NCBI GenBank assembly: GCA_045639905.1
Contig: JAZUDZ010000026.1
Location: 124,001 to 188,000, forward strand
Reading direction: 5' to 3'
DNA: 64,000 nt
DNA from: RGIG426 sp045639905
GTDB taxonomy: Bacteria; Bacillota; Clostridia; Oscillospirales; Acutalibacteraceae
The position numbers and the translations under genes are program-made. Under the pieces are notes generated by a model. It ran no database searches. It was not told where the DNA came from and saw only the letters and a list, made by a program, of their open reading frames with translations. Each line of letters starts with the position of its first letter. The stretch's first letter is position 1. Shown in pieces: positions 52,450 to 61,959 of the stretch.

Positions 52450-52704
52450 ATGTTTGACAAGTCCCATAATACGCAAACTTTTACTCTTGCCGAGCGCAAA
52501 GAGCAAGAAATGAAGGAAATTCTTTCTACCGTTTACGATGCATTAAAAGAAAAGGGCTATAACCCGATTAATCAAATTGTTGGATATCTTCTGTCTGAAG
52601 ATCCGACCTACATCACAACCCACAACAATGCACGCAATCTTATTCGCAAGGTCGACAGAGACGAGTTACTTCGTTGCCTTGTAAATTTTTATCTCAAAAA
52701 TTAA
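52450..52704 (+). CDS. ireB: IreB family regulatory phosphoprotein (UPF0297)
   Basis: IreB is a small cytosolic protein phosphorylated by the PASTA kinase IreK in enterococci, where it affects cell-wall stress resistance. The 84-residue protein has the family segments [25 protein letters not shown] and [26 protein letters not shown] is 7 bases before ATG 52450; longer frames lack a ribosome site. It has its own promoter, and a terminator follows. In many Clostridia it lies beside ruvX and alaS; here the neighbour is murC instead. Confidence 0.92.
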   Translation: MFDKSHNTQTFTLAERKEQEMKEILSTVYDALKEKGYNPINQIVGYLLSEDPTYITTHNNARNLIRKVDRDELLRCLVNFYLKN

Positions 52705-52733
52705 AAAAGCCTTCTAAATATTGAAGGCTTTTT
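52704..52733 (+). terminator. Terminator after ireB
   Basis: AAAAAGCCTTC / GAAGGCTTTTT, 11-bp stem with an 8-base loop, ending in a T run. Confidence 0.85.
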
Positions 52734-52763
52734 CCTATTTTTATTCGTTGAGGGGCGTACATT

Positions 52764-54134
52764 GTGAAAAAGACATATGAATTTCCGGACAACACCAAAC
52801 ATATACACTTTGTCGGAATCGGCGGGAGTGGAATGAGCCCATTAGCCGAAATTCTGAAGGGTGATGGCTATGACATTACCGGATCAGATAACAGCGAATC
52901 AGATAATTTGGACAGAATGCGCAACATCGGCATTCCAGTTTCGCTTGGGCATTCCGCGGACAACATCAATGGTGCAGATATTGTCGTTTATACAGCTGCC
53001 GTTAATCAAGACAATCCGGAACTGGTTGCGGCAAAAGAACAAAACATTCCGCTTTTAGAACGAGCGAAACTTCTTGGAATCATCACTCGTGCATACAAAA
53101 ATACAATCGCGATTTCAGGAACACACGGAAAAACTTCCACCACATCTATGCTTTCTCAGGTAATGATGGAGGCCAACTATGACCCTTCTTTATTTATCGG
53201 TGGACGTCTTCCTCTTATAAATGCAAATGGACGTTTTGGCGAAAGTGAAACAATGATCTGCGAGGCCTGTGAATTCATGGACCACTACCATGAAATGACG
53301 CCATACATTTCGATCATATTAAATGTTGATGCTGATCATTTAGATTACTTCGGCACATTGGAAAATGTAATTAATTCATTCCACAAATTTGCCACATTAA
53401 CAAAACAATACATTATATACAACGGTGATGACGAAAACAGTGTCAAGGCCGTAAATGATATTGAGAATGACAAATTGATTTCCTTCGGAACAAGCGAGTC
53501 ATGTACATGGTATGCAAAAAATATTCATATTTATGAAAAAGCTTGTTTTGCATATGATTTATATAAAAACGGCACATTTATTCACGAAGTAAAACTCGGG
53601 GTTCCGGGAAAACACCATGTTTTCAACTCTATGGCAGTCATTATCGCCGCAACATTGTCCGGTGTTGAACTTGAACAAATCTTAACCAGCATAAAACATT
53701 TTCACGGTGCTGGTAGACGTTTCGAACACATTTGTGAAAAGAACGGGATTACGATAATCGATGATTTTGCTCATCATCCAACGGAAATTCGTGCGACTTT
53801 ATCAACTGCAACGCAAATGAATTACAGTCATGTTTGGGCCATCTTCCAGCCTTATACCTACTCTCGTACAGCAATGCATTTACAAGCATTTGCAGATGCT
53901 CTTTCACTTGCAGACACAGCCATCGTAAGTGAAATAATGGGTTCACGTGAAGTAAACAACTGGAATGTTAAAGCAACTCAAATTACCGATTTGATGGCTA
54001 ATGGTATATATATTCCAACCTTTGAAGAAATATGTGATTATATATTAACCAACGCCAAACCCGGTGATTTGATAATTACTATGGGTGGCGGCAATGTATA
54101 CCGCTGTGCACGGATGATTGCAGAAAAATTGTAA
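52764..54134 (+). CDS. murC: UDP-N-acetylmuramate--L-alanine ligase
   Basis: MurC adds L-alanine to UDP-MurNAc in peptidoglycan synthesis. The 456-residue protein has the N-terminal GIGGSGMSPLAEIL (about 17-30), the ATP loop SGTHGKTSTTSM (about 117-128) and IILNVDADHLDYF. GVPGKHHVFNSMAVI and DDFAHHPTEIRATL in the C-terminal domain complete the Mur ligase set. A GTG at 52764 follows GAGGGG by about 7 bases. It begins 30 bases after the ireB terminator, and I see no clear promoter there, so it may depend on readthrough. Confidence 0.95.
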   Translation: MKKTYEFPDNTKHIHFVGIGGSGMSPLAEILKGDGYDITGSDNSESDNLDRMRNIGIPVSLGHSADNINGADIVVYTAAVNQDNPELVAAKEQNIPLLERAKLLGIITRAYKNTIAISGTHGKTSTTSMLSQVMMEANYDPSLFIGGRLPLINANGRFGESETMICEACEFMDHYHEMTPYISIILNVDADHLDYFGTLENVINSFHKFATLTKQYIIYNGDDENSVKAVNDIENDKLISFGTSESCTWYAKNIHIYEKACFAYDLYKNGTFIHEVKLGVPGKHHVFNSMAVIIAATLSGVELEQILTSIKHFHGAGRRFEHICEKNGITIIDDFAHHPTEIRATLSTATQMNYSHVWAIFQPYTYSRTAMHLQAFADALSLADTAIVSEIMGSREVNNWNVKATQITDLMANGIYIPTFEEICDYILTNAKPGDLIITMGGGNVYRCARMIAEKL

Positions 54135-54144
54135 CACAAGCAAA

Positions 54145-54178
54145 AAGAGACCTGATTTTGCAAAAAATCAGGTCTCTT
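54145..54178. terminator. Bidirectional terminator between murC and the surface-protein gene
   Basis: AAGAGACCTGATTTT / AAAATCAGGTCTCTT, a perfect 15-bp stem with a 4-base loop; the plus strand ends in CTTTTATC and the minus strand in TTTTGC. Confidence 0.8.
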
Positions 54179-54181
54179 CTT

Positions 54182-56311
54182 TTATCTTTTTTTCTTTCCT
54201 ATAATAATAAAACTAACACAAACTACTACAAAAAACAGAAGCCCAACCGTAGTCCAAATATATAATGCTTTTGGATTAATTTTCTTAGTCGGTTGTTTTA
54301 TTGGTGTCGTAACAGAAGAATCATTGTCCTTTGTCGTTCGCGCAGCCAGCTCATTAACATCTTGATCTGTAACACCGAACTTTAAGCCATTGTTGGTTGC
54401 ATAGACTTTTGCAGTTGACTGCTCAAATCCATATATAATTAAATCCTCAGAACAATCCGCAAAAACATCCGAACCTATCGAGGCAGACGCATTCAAAAAA
54501 GTAACACTTTTGAGTGTTGTATTGCCTGCAAAAGCACTATCTGCCACTTTAGAATTGTACAAATCCAACACTAGGTTTTCTGTTTTACTGGTACACAAGT
54601 ACGAGTACAAAACTTTCATATCAGAACTGTAAAGTCCATCATCTGCGAAAACGAATTTCTCGTTTTTCTTGGAAACTTCAACTTTTTCCAGTTTCTTACA
54701 AAATGCAAAAATGCCGCCTTCAACTTCATTCACAGTTGACGGAATTAGTATTTCTTTGATTAGTGTTCCCTGAAACGCTCGAGCCCCAATACTTTCCAAC
54801 CCGTCATGAAGTTCTATAGATGTAAGATTTTTACACATGGCAAACGCATAGCTTTGAACCTTTTTAACCTTCGAATCAACAGAAAAAGCCGCACCCGGCT
54901 TGGCGCAAGGATAGCACACTAGCTCTGTTCCATCAGCAGAATACAAAATACCATCGACAGAAGAGAACAATGTACTCCCTTTTTCAACGGATATCTCTTC
55001 CAGCGCGTCACAACCTATAAAGAGTCCTTCACCAACAGATGTTAAACCTTTTGGAACGGTTATTTTTTTAAGGGCAGTACATCCAAAAAACACATAAGAA
55101 CCAAACTGGTCCAATTGACTCGGAAGCTTAATTGACGACAAACCCGTACATTCTGCAAACGCTTCGTCTCCTATAATAGTGACAGAAGGCGGGATATCCA
55201 AAGAAGATAATTCCTTGCACCCATAAAAAGCATCCGGATGAATCGTTTTCACAGAATTCGGAATGGTGATTTTATTTAGAGAAGTGCAATTGGCAAATGC
55301 ATAATCGGAAATTTCAAGAAGAGTAGACGGAAGTTTTACGGTTTTTAATGTTTTATTCTCAGAGAAACTTTCAACATCAAGAACAGTGACACCAGACGGA
55401 ACAGTAAAGGAAGATGCCGTATTTCCTTCCGGATAATAAATCAATTTAGACTTATCCGCTGAGTATAAAACACCGTCCACTGTTTTAAAGAACTTATTTT
55501 CAGAATCTACTTTAACACTGTTAAGTTGTGTACACTTTAACAGAACACCTGCACCAAAGTTTTGAATATTCTTGGTAAGTGTAAAAGTCTTTAATGCTTT
55601 ACAAAAATAAAAAGCATAATCACCGATTGAAGTAAGTGTTTCCGGGAAGGATATGGCGGTTAAAGAATGACAATCATAAAAAGAATAATTACCAATCGCA
55701 ACCAGTTGGCTTGGAAGTTTAATTGTCTTTAAACTCTCGCATGCATAAACACCATAGTCCCCGATGGCTTTCATTGTGTCGGGAAGTTCAATATTGGTTA
55801 AATTAAAACAAGCATAAAACATATATGCAGGTAATACTTCAACGGATTCAGGTACACTAAACGATTTTAAAGAAGAACAATAATAGAATAAATAATCTCC
55901 AAGCGACTCTATCTTATTGCCCAACTTAACAGACTCGAGTTTTTCACAAAAATAAAAAGCACCGGCACCAATTTTTGTAATTGAGTCCGGCAAAACAAGT
56001 GATGTCATTGAACTGTTTGAAAAACAATAATTATCAATTGCAACAACCGGCAAATCTCCAACCTTAGACGGGATTGTCACGTCGTTTAATTCACCACTAA
56101 AACTCGAAATCGTAATTTCGTCGTTTTCAACCGTATAAAGTAAAGTGCCACCATCTGTTTCTAGAGATTGATAAGTGACTTGTGATACATCCGATTCCTC
56201 AGCATTTACATTCACGAAAGTTGGATAAATAGCTAAGAACAGGAACATCAGCGCAACTAGAATAATCAATGCTCTTTTCAATATTTTATTCCAAAAATCT
56301 TTAAATCTCAT
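54182..56311 (-). CDS. BspA-like leucine-rich-repeat surface protein with C-terminal membrane anchor
   Basis: The 709-residue protein has an N-terminal signal/membrane segment (about 10-36). It then has some twenty repeats of the TpLRR/BspA type (LPSxLxxIGxYxFYxCxxLxxIxLP) from about residue 90 to 640, and a C-terminal membrane helix (about 680-702) ending IIGKKKR. Such proteins project from the cell and bind host or matrix proteins. No LPXTG is present, so it is membrane- rather than wall-anchored. I chose the second ATG (56309-56311), 9 bases from GGAGG; the first ATG (56320) touches that site directly. It has its own promoter at 56345-56373. Binding partner is unknown. Confidence 0.85.
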   Translation of the reverse strand: MRFKDFWNKILKRALIILVALMFLFLAIYPTFVNVNAEESDVSQVTYQSLETDGGTLLYTVENDEITISSFSGELNDVTIPSKVGDLPVVAIDNYCFSNSSMTSLVLPDSITKIGAGAFYFCEKLESVKLGNKIESLGDYLFYYCSSLKSFSVPESVEVLPAYMFYACFNLTNIELPDTMKAIGDYGVYACESLKTIKLPSQLVAIGNYSFYDCHSLTAISFPETLTSIGDYAFYFCKALKTFTLTKNIQNFGAGVLLKCTQLNSVKVDSENKFFKTVDGVLYSADKSKLIYYPEGNTASSFTVPSGVTVLDVESFSENKTLKTVKLPSTLLEISDYAFANCTSLNKITIPNSVKTIHPDAFYGCKELSSLDIPPSVTIIGDEAFAECTGLSSIKLPSQLDQFGSYVFFGCTALKKITVPKGLTSVGEGLFIGCDALEEISVEKGSTLFSSVDGILYSADGTELVCYPCAKPGAAFSVDSKVKKVQSYAFAMCKNLTSIELHDGLESIGARAFQGTLIKEILIPSTVNEVEGGIFAFCKKLEKVEVSKKNEKFVFADDGLYSSDMKVLYSYLCTSKTENLVLDLYNSKVADSAFAGNTTLKSVTFLNASASIGSDVFADCSEDLIIYGFEQSTAKVYATNNGLKFGVTDQDVNELAARTTKDNDSSVTTPIKQPTKKINPKALYIWTTVGLLFFVVVCVSFIIIGKKKR

Positions 56312-56344
56312 TCTATACATCCTCCAAGAGAATACTACTTGAAA

Positions 56345-56373
56345 ATGATATACTTTTTCCTGTTTTCTGTCAA
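56345..56373 (-). promoter_or_regulatory. Promoter of the BspA-like gene
   Basis: TTGACA (56373-56368) and TATCAT (56350-56345), 17-base spacer, directly behind the terminator of the upstream gene. Confidence 0.65.
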
Positions 56374-56385
56374 GAAATCAATAGA

Positions 56386-56414
56386 AAAAGGAGAAGTTCT
56401 TAGCTTCTCCTTTT
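56386..56414 (-). terminator. Terminator after the dockerin operon
   Basis: AAAAGGAGAAG / CTTCTCCTTTT, 11-bp stem with a 7-base loop; the minus strand ends TTTTTC. Confidence 0.8.
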
Positions 56415-56418
56415 CACG

Positions 56419-58110
56419 TCAAATAGTTTCTACACCAGCTATATACTTTCGCAAGTACAAAACATCTTTCATATCAATTGTCTGATCCTTATTCACATCG
56501 GCGTTCACGATGTTGAACAAAGTATCTGCAGGAAATCCTGCAATATAACGACGCATAGCAAGAACATCTTTCATATCTACCTGACCATCTTCATAGGCAT
56601 CACCTAAAAGAATATTCGATGATTCTTCCTCGGATACGTCCTGAGGCTCGGTCGTAATCGGTGTGTAGCCAGTAAGACGGTAGACTTCAATCGTCAAACC
56701 GGTCAAAGTTAATGTGGTAGACCGTTCTTCAATATAAAGCAAAATACCGTCTTTCTCGTTGGTAAATTCGCCGTATTTTTCCTCTTTGCTGTTATACAGG
56801 TCATGAATATAGGAAATCTCTGTGTTGAGAACACCTTTTCGAATTGTTGTACCATTCGGATAGTCATCTTTAGTGTGACCTGTACTCCCAGCCCAGAAAT
56901 CCCATTTGTTTGTATGGTCAAACAAGCAAGGATAACAATACGTACTAGAAGAGGTCATAACTTCGATAGTAATTTTATAATACTCTCCACGACTTCCGTA
57001 AATCAAACCATTTTCAGCAAAGTCATCGCGAAGGGCTTTGGCGAGTTCTGGGTTTGAGTAAATCACATAGGAATCCCCTTGAATAAATTCCTGATAATTC
57101 AAGTCATGATTCTCATAAAGAACTTTCCGCTCGATTTCGCCTCCGCTAACCTCTCCACCACCTATAGTCGTAGTTGCATTGGGGTCCGGAAGATCACCTT
57201 GCAATTTATAAAAACTTCTATTTTGGTGAATTGACATACCGTATCCGATATCTAGATTCGCTTCTTTCAAATAATTGAATACTAAATCAATTTGCTTGTA
57301 TAATTCCTTTTTTGTTTTATCGTGGAAATCAACACCTACACCCTCATTCGCGTTATCTGTTTCAACGCCAAACAAGACATCACAGCCATATTTTTTGCAC
57401 GCAGCAAGCGGAATCGCTCCAACACTAAATATTTTTTCGGCGTTGGTACGATATGACATAAGAGTCATATAATCAATATTGGCAGCGATAATGTTATACA
57501 TTCCATTAACACCGTTAAGTGAAACGGTTGAATCATTCCATTTAGTGCAGTTAACATCAACGCCAATCGGAATGCCAGCATCCCTCAGAACGGATAGCCC
57601 ACCAATAAAGTTCTCACAGTAATCTTTATTGGACGTAAAGCCTTCAATATCAAAATGATAACCAAACAAATTATCCTCAGGATACTCAGTCATATAATTT
57701 GTATATGCAACCAGAAGCTCACTTATCAATGTGTTACCAGCATTACAAATATCCTTTTCGTCGTACAAAATGGCCACACGCATTTCACGTTTATTCGCTT
57801 CTGTAATAAACGTATGTAAATTCTGACGGGTTGTAGAATTGGATACCATATCATAATAGCCGTAATAGTATATTTCCGTGATACCGGCTTCTTTGAAAAA
57901 ATCAAGATATTGCGTTCTTAAACTAGCATCATTTCCATCTTCCGGCCACCACCACCAAAGACCCATTCGCCTTCCTGAATTAATAGAGACAGTTGAGTCA
58001 GAATCACCATTCTCGGCCAAGGACGACACGACCGGAATCATAGCCAAGATAAATAAAAAACAAACAACCATTGTTATGAATTTGAATGCATTTGAAAAAA
58101 GTTTACTCAC
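56419..58110 (-). CDS. Secreted dockerin protein, GH-like TIM-barrel family (paralogue 3)
   Basis: The 563-residue protein has a signal peptide, a TIM-barrel-like domain (about 40-310), a beta-rich domain (about 330-490) and a type I dockerin. The barrel shows MGLWWWWPEDG, YGYHFDIEGF, GIPIGVDVNC and IDYMTLMSYRT, in an order that recalls GH18-type strands 4 and 6, with D and E in HFDIE as possible catalytic acids. The dockerin is at the end: two F-hand repeats, DAYEDGQVDMKDVL and DVNKDQTIDMKDVL, each with RRYIAG or RKYIAG. I chose GTG 58108-58110, with GAAAGGGG 7 bases upstream; a longer frame overlaps the upstream gene. It is third in a tandem of paralogues. The family is not one I recognise; hydrolase activity is inferred. 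Confidence 0.75.
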   Translation of the reverse strand: MSKLFSNAFKFITMVVCFLFILAMIPVVSSLAENGDSDSTVSINSGRRMGLWWWWPEDGNDASLRTQYLDFFKEAGITEIYYYGYYDMVSNSTTRQNLHTFITEANKREMRVAILYDEKDICNAGNTLISELLVAYTNYMTEYPEDNLFGYHFDIEGFTSNKDYCENFIGGLSVLRDAGIPIGVDVNCTKWNDSTVSLNGVNGMYNIIAANIDYMTLMSYRTNAEKIFSVGAIPLAACKKYGCDVLFGVETDNANEGVGVDFHDKTKKELYKQIDLVFNYLKEANLDIGYGMSIHQNRSFYKLQGDLPDPNATTTIGGGEVSGGEIERKVLYENHDLNYQEFIQGDSYVIYSNPELAKALRDDFAENGLIYGSRGEYYKITIEVMTSSSTYCYPCLFDHTNKWDFWAGSTGHTKDDYPNGTTIRKGVLNTEISYIHDLYNSKEEKYGEFTNEKDGILLYIEERSTTLTLTGLTIEVYRLTGYTPITTEPQDVSEEESSNILLGDAYEDGQVDMKDVLAMRRYIAGFPADTLFNIVNADVNKDQTIDMKDVLYLRKYIAGVETI

Positions 58111-58126
58111 AAAAATACCCCTTTCA

Positions 58127-59779
58127 TTAAGCAGATTCGCCCGATTTTGCAATTAACTTTCTCAAAAACAGGACATCTTTCATGTCAACTGTTGCATCCT
58201 GATTGACATCAGAATTAGACAAAGAGAATACGCTGCCTGTTTCCATACGAGCCAAATATTTGCGAATACATAGAACATCTTTCATATCGATAATTCCATC
58301 CGTATAGGAATCCCCAAGTAAAACATCTTCCTCGGAGGTCCCTGCATTTTCCAATCGAACCACTTCAATTTTCACAGAAGATATTGAACAAGTAGAATCA
58401 TTCCCTACACCATATAATAAGATACCATCTAAGTCACTCGAAAATTCCCCATATCGGCTCTCTTTTGCGTTATATACATCATGAATGATAGTAGATATTT
58501 CTGTAAAGGTTCTTCGCTTTACGTCACAATTAATGCTATCATTATGATAATCGCCTGTCGTGCCTTTCCAAAATTCATAACCGTTCGTAGCATCATATAA
58601 GCAAGCGTTTATTGTGATATTATGAGTCGAATAAACTCCAAGTGTAATCTTATAATACTCACCCATATATCCGTGAATAACACCGTTTTCCTCAAAATCC
58701 CGATGAAGTGCTTGAGCGATTTCAGGAGTTGTCAAATGGAAGGCGTTTCCGCTCTCATCTAATTCACCCGAAATATTCAAATCATTGGCTTCATACAGCA
58801 CGGATGAGTTTAATTCCTCGTCTGTAGACCACTCCGGATCATAATCCGAAGCATTCACATACGGTCCCGGCAAACACCCTCGCAAATTGTAAAGAGCGCT
58901 GGCATGATGTAAGGCTATTCCATACTCTATTTGAAGGTTTTGACTTGTCAGACTGTCAATAACCTTATGCACTTCCTGAAGCATATAGCCAATATCTTTA
59001 CCGGAAAAATCTATACTGCTTCCCTCTTTCGAGTCGCCACCTTCTGCGCCGTATAAACAGTCACAGTTATACTGTTTACAAATTTCAAAAGCTTTTTTTC
59101 CAAAATCCAGGATTGATTCAGCTGTAGTTCGATAGGACATTAGTGTCATATAATCAATATGCGTTGCCAGAATTTGATAAAACCCATCCACATTGTCATA
59201 GGAAACAGGCGTTCTATCCCAAGCACAATTCACATCAACACCGACCGGAATTCCTTTAGAAGTAAGCAATTTGTATGAGGTTCCGATAAAGTTTGTACAA
59301 TAGTCTTGGAAAGAAGAAAACCCCTCAATATCAAAGTGGAAGCCGTAAATATCATCGTCCGGAAACATCTCGCAGTAACGAAGATATGCGTCCTGGAGTT
59401 TTTGTATATTGGAATCTCCTTCATTACACACATTAATGTTATCATACAATAATGCGACCCGCATTCCATGTGCATTGGCAGCTTCAATAAAAGTGTGTAG
59501 TGTACTTCTCGCAGCGTCACTTGATTTTAATCTTGATGTATCATAAAAATAGATCTCCGTGACACCCATATTTTCGTAGAAGTTCAAATATTTATCTCTA
59601 AGCGGCAAATTATATGCATCTGCTGAATTCCACCACCACAGGCCTATTCGGGGAGAATTTGATTTGGAAGAATCATCATTTGCAGCCGAATCAGCCATTA
59701 CAATCAATGTAGAGAAAATAAGTGCAAAGATTAATACGACTGATAACAACCGCACCCCCCACTTAAAACACAAATGCAT
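58127..59779 (-). CDS. Secreted dockerin protein, GH-like TIM-barrel family (paralogue 2)
   Basis: The 550-residue protein is a close relative of its two neighbours. It has a signal peptide (about residues 1-30), the barrel domain with IGLWWWNSADAY, VTEIYFYD, YGFHFDIEGF, GIPVGVDVNC and IDYMTLMSYRT, a beta-rich domain, and a C-terminal dockerin with repeats DSYTDGIIDMKDVL and DVNQDATVDMKDVL. GAAGGTGC lies about 7 bases before ATG 59779. It is separated from the neighbours by 16 and 19 bases, so the three form one operon. The three copies share layout but differ strongly in the beta-rich domain, suggesting divergence after duplication. Confidence 0.75.
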   Translation of the reverse strand: MHLCFKWGVRLLSVVLIFALIFSTLIVMADSAANDDSSKSNSPRIGLWWWNSADAYNLPLRDKYLNFYENMGVTEIYFYDTSRLKSSDAARSTLHTFIEAANAHGMRVALLYDNINVCNEGDSNIQKLQDAYLRYCEMFPDDDIYGFHFDIEGFSSFQDYCTNFIGTSYKLLTSKGIPVGVDVNCAWDRTPVSYDNVDGFYQILATHIDYMTLMSYRTTAESILDFGKKAFEICKQYNCDCLYGAEGGDSKEGSSIDFSGKDIGYMLQEVHKVIDSLTSQNLQIEYGIALHHASALYNLRGCLPGPYVNASDYDPEWSTDEELNSSVLYEANDLNISGELDESGNAFHLTTPEIAQALHRDFEENGVIHGYMGEYYKITLGVYSTHNITINACLYDATNGYEFWKGTTGDYHNDSINCDVKRRTFTEISTIIHDVYNAKESRYGEFSSDLDGILLYGVGNDSTCSISSVKIEVVRLENAGTSEEDVLLGDSYTDGIIDMKDVLCIRKYLARMETGSVFSLSNSDVNQDATVDMKDVLFLRKLIAKSGESA

Positions 59780-59798
59780 TTAAGCACCTTCTCTCAAA

Positions 59799-61559
59799 TT
59801 ATTGAGGACCCAGTTTAACATCCATACCGGCAATATATTTGCGCAAGACAAGGACATCTTTCATGTCAACAAAATAATCCGTACTACAATCAGCAGCATC
59901 CCAATCACCTTCGTCCGTGATATAAGCTACGATTTTACGAAGTAAAAGGACATCTTTCATATCAATTGATTTATCGGAATTAACGTCACCGTAAATGAAC
60001 TCGCGATGTGCTGTAGTTGTTGTTATATCATTGCTTTCATCTTCAGATATATCCGAAATGTCAGAAGTCGTCGGATCGTCAGAAGATGTAGGTTCATCGG
60101 AAGTTGCCGGCTGGGTCGTTGTAACAGGGACAGGCTGGGTGGTCGTTTCGGTAGAAGGTCTATATACTTCCACCTTGACAGAATACAAGTCTAGGTTCGC
60201 TATTTCCTCAAGGTAAATATAGAGACCATCTTCCGCTCCATTAAATTCTGCAAACTTGGAACCTTTAGCATAATATGTTTTCTTAACAAGGGAAGAAATG
60301 GTTTTCATCGATGTTCCGATTGAAGTCCCTTTCGGATAATCATCATTGCTATTTGGCCACAAATCAAATTGATTTGTTGAATCCCAAAGACATGGATAAA
60401 TATAGTTTCCGGCAGAACTTGTTTTTGCGCTAATCGTAATCTGATAATATCCGCCTACATCTTCAATAGCACCATTTTCCACCCAGTCATCGTGTAAGGC
60501 ATTTGCGAGTTCTTCATTCGTATAAATGTAGAAGTGTTCTCTTGAGCTGTAAGAAAGATTTACTTCTTTATTTTCATACAATGTTGTTCCGGTCATCGGT
60601 ACAACAATCGGATCCTGTTTAGGAAGCTGGTAAACGGTTCTCGCCTGGTGAATTGCAATTCCGTAAGGAACTGTCAAATTCTTGCGACCAACTTTCGTGT
60701 ATAGTTTTTCCAATTGCTCCGTTAAATACTGCAAGCTTTCGCCAGAAAAGTCAACCTGGTCTCCCTCAAACGAGTTACCACACTCAACACCAAACAACAC
60801 ATTGCAATTCTGATGGAGGCACCCCTGAACAGGCTGATATGCAAGTCCCCAAATACCATCAGCCGTATCACGGTAGGACATGAGTGTCATTGTCGTGATA
60901 TGGGCAGCAATAATATCATAAATACCCTTAACACCATCCATTTCAATGTTTTCACCGTTTAATTGCCAACCACAAGGAACGTCAACCTCGGTTTCACAAC
61001 CAACATTATTAAGAATATCTAAGTTTTTAATAAAATTATTGCAATAGGATGTCAAACCACTTGTTGTATAGTTGCCATTTTCAATATCGAAATGCATTCC
61101 GTATAATGCGTCTTGACTATATTCATTTTTGTAACTGGTAAACGCATTTGCAAAGCCATTCATTGTGCTAGAACTCAACGAACCTGCATCGTCATACAAA
61201 ATGGACACACGCATATTATGAGCCATTGCGTCTTGAACAAATGTATGAATAGAAGAACGGCCTCCGGAATTTCTGAAACTGCCATAGGCATAATAATAGA
61301 TTTCCGTAACGCCGTAAGCTTCGAGAAAATCCAAATACATTTTTCTCGTACCGGCATTCGTTCCGTCAGATTCATGCCACCACCAGCATCCAACTCTTCT
61401 TGTTCCATCTGGATTAATACAATAATCACTAGAGGCACTTGCGGCCGATACTTTTGGTTGTTGCAACAAAGCGGCAAATGGAATCATTAAAACCAAAAAT
61501 ACCAAAACAAGAACCATACTCAACAAACGAAGTCGTGCATTTCTAATCTTACTAAACAT
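59799..61559 (-). CDS. Secreted dockerin protein, GH-like TIM-barrel family (paralogue 1)
   Basis: First of three tandem paralogues, 586 residues. Order: signal peptide with a helix at about 12-34, barrel domain (VGCWWWHESDG, VTEIYYYAYG, YGMHFDIENG, TMTLMSYRDT), beta-rich domain (about 325-475), a linker rich in Thr, Ser, Pro and Asp (about 478-525) found only in this copy, then the dockerin with DVNSDKSIDMKDVLLLRK and a weaker second repeat DYFVDMKDVLVLRKYIAG. GGAGG precedes ATG 61559. In this copy the VDVNC segment reads VDVPCGW. The dockerin implies docking on a cohesin scaffold that is not encoded in the window. Confidence 0.75.
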   Translation of the reverse strand: MFSKIRNARLRLLSMVLVLVFLVLMIPFAALLQQPKVSAASASSDYCINPDGTRRVGCWWWHESDGTNAGTRKMYLDFLEAYGVTEIYYYAYGSFRNSGGRSSIHTFVQDAMAHNMRVSILYDDAGSLSSSTMNGFANAFTSYKNEYSQDALYGMHFDIENGNYTTSGLTSYCNNFIKNLDILNNVGCETEVDVPCGWQLNGENIEMDGVKGIYDIIAAHITTMTLMSYRDTADGIWGLAYQPVQGCLHQNCNVLFGVECGNSFEGDQVDFSGESLQYLTEQLEKLYTKVGRKNLTVPYGIAIHQARTVYQLPKQDPIVVPMTGTTLYENKEVNLSYSSREHFYIYTNEELANALHDDWVENGAIEDVGGYYQITISAKTSSAGNYIYPCLWDSTNQFDLWPNSNDDYPKGTSIGTSMKTISSLVKKTYYAKGSKFAEFNGAEDGLYIYLEEIANLDLYSVKVEVYRPSTETTTQPVPVTTTQPATSDEPTSSDDPTTSDISDISEDESNDITTTTAHREFIYGDVNSDKSIDMKDVLLLRKIVAYITDEGDWDAADCSTDYFVDMKDVLVLRKYIAGMDVKLGPQ

Positions 61560-61608
61560 ATTATCCTCCTGAGATCATCTGTCCACCACAGTAATAACTT
61601 AAACATTT

Positions 61609-61667
61609 ACAACTGCACGTGCACATTAGTTGTTAATATTTTAATATAAAATATATAAGAATGTCAA
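61609..61667 (-). promoter_or_regulatory. Promoter-like region and palindrome in front of the dockerin operon
   Basis: TTGACA (61667-61662) is followed by AT-rich sequence; TTAAAA (61644-61639) has 17-base spacing but is a poor -10. Downstream a TGCACGTGCA palindrome (61614-61623) sits between ACAACT and AGTTGT arms. It could be an operator. The rest of 61560-61767 shows no other feature. Confidence 0.4.
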
Positions 61668-61767
61668 CGAAGCACACCTTGTTTTTTGTAAGAAATACAC
61701 AAAAATATGGTAATTATTTTGCAATATTTGACACGATTGATAAATGTAACATTTTTCCATTTTTTTC

Positions 61768-61796
61768 TTGACAGAAGTAAGTAAAAATGCTAATAT
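61768..61796 (+). promoter_or_regulatory. Promoter of tRNA-Leu
   Basis: TTGACA (61768-61773) and TAATAT (61791-61796), 17-base spacer, ending 13 bases before the tRNA. Confidence 0.7.
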
Positions 61797-61809
61797 AACC
61801 ACTGTACTT

Positions 61810-61893
61810 GCGCGAGTGCTGGAACTGGCAGACAGGCACGTTTGAGGTGCGTGTGTCGACGACGTACGGGTTCAAGTCCCGTCTCGCGCACCA
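61810..61893 (+). tRNA. tRNA-Leu (anticodon GAG)
   Basis: The acceptor arms GCGCGAG and CTCGCGC pair fully. The anticodon arm has the loop TTGAGGT with GAG at 61844-61846, and a long variable arm (TGTCGACGACGTA) marks a class II tRNA. The T loop is TTCAAGT. CCA is encoded at 61891-61893. It reads CUC and CUU leucine codons. It is a single tRNA with its own promoter and terminator. Confidence 0.93.
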
Positions 61894-61900
61894 GGTATTT

Positions 61901-61928
61901 GCCCGAATCAGATTGATTCGGGCTTTTT
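61901..61928 (+). terminator. Terminator after tRNA-Leu
   Basis: GCCCGAATCA / TGATTCGGGC with a short loop and TTTTT after it. Confidence 0.85.
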
Positions 61929-61959
61929 ATTTTCTTGACAAGAAAGGAAATGACAAAGT

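Noticed and set aside
54182..54260. LPXTG sorting signal on the BspA-like protein
   Set aside because: The C-terminus has a membrane helix and a basic end, but no LPXTG-like motif before it.
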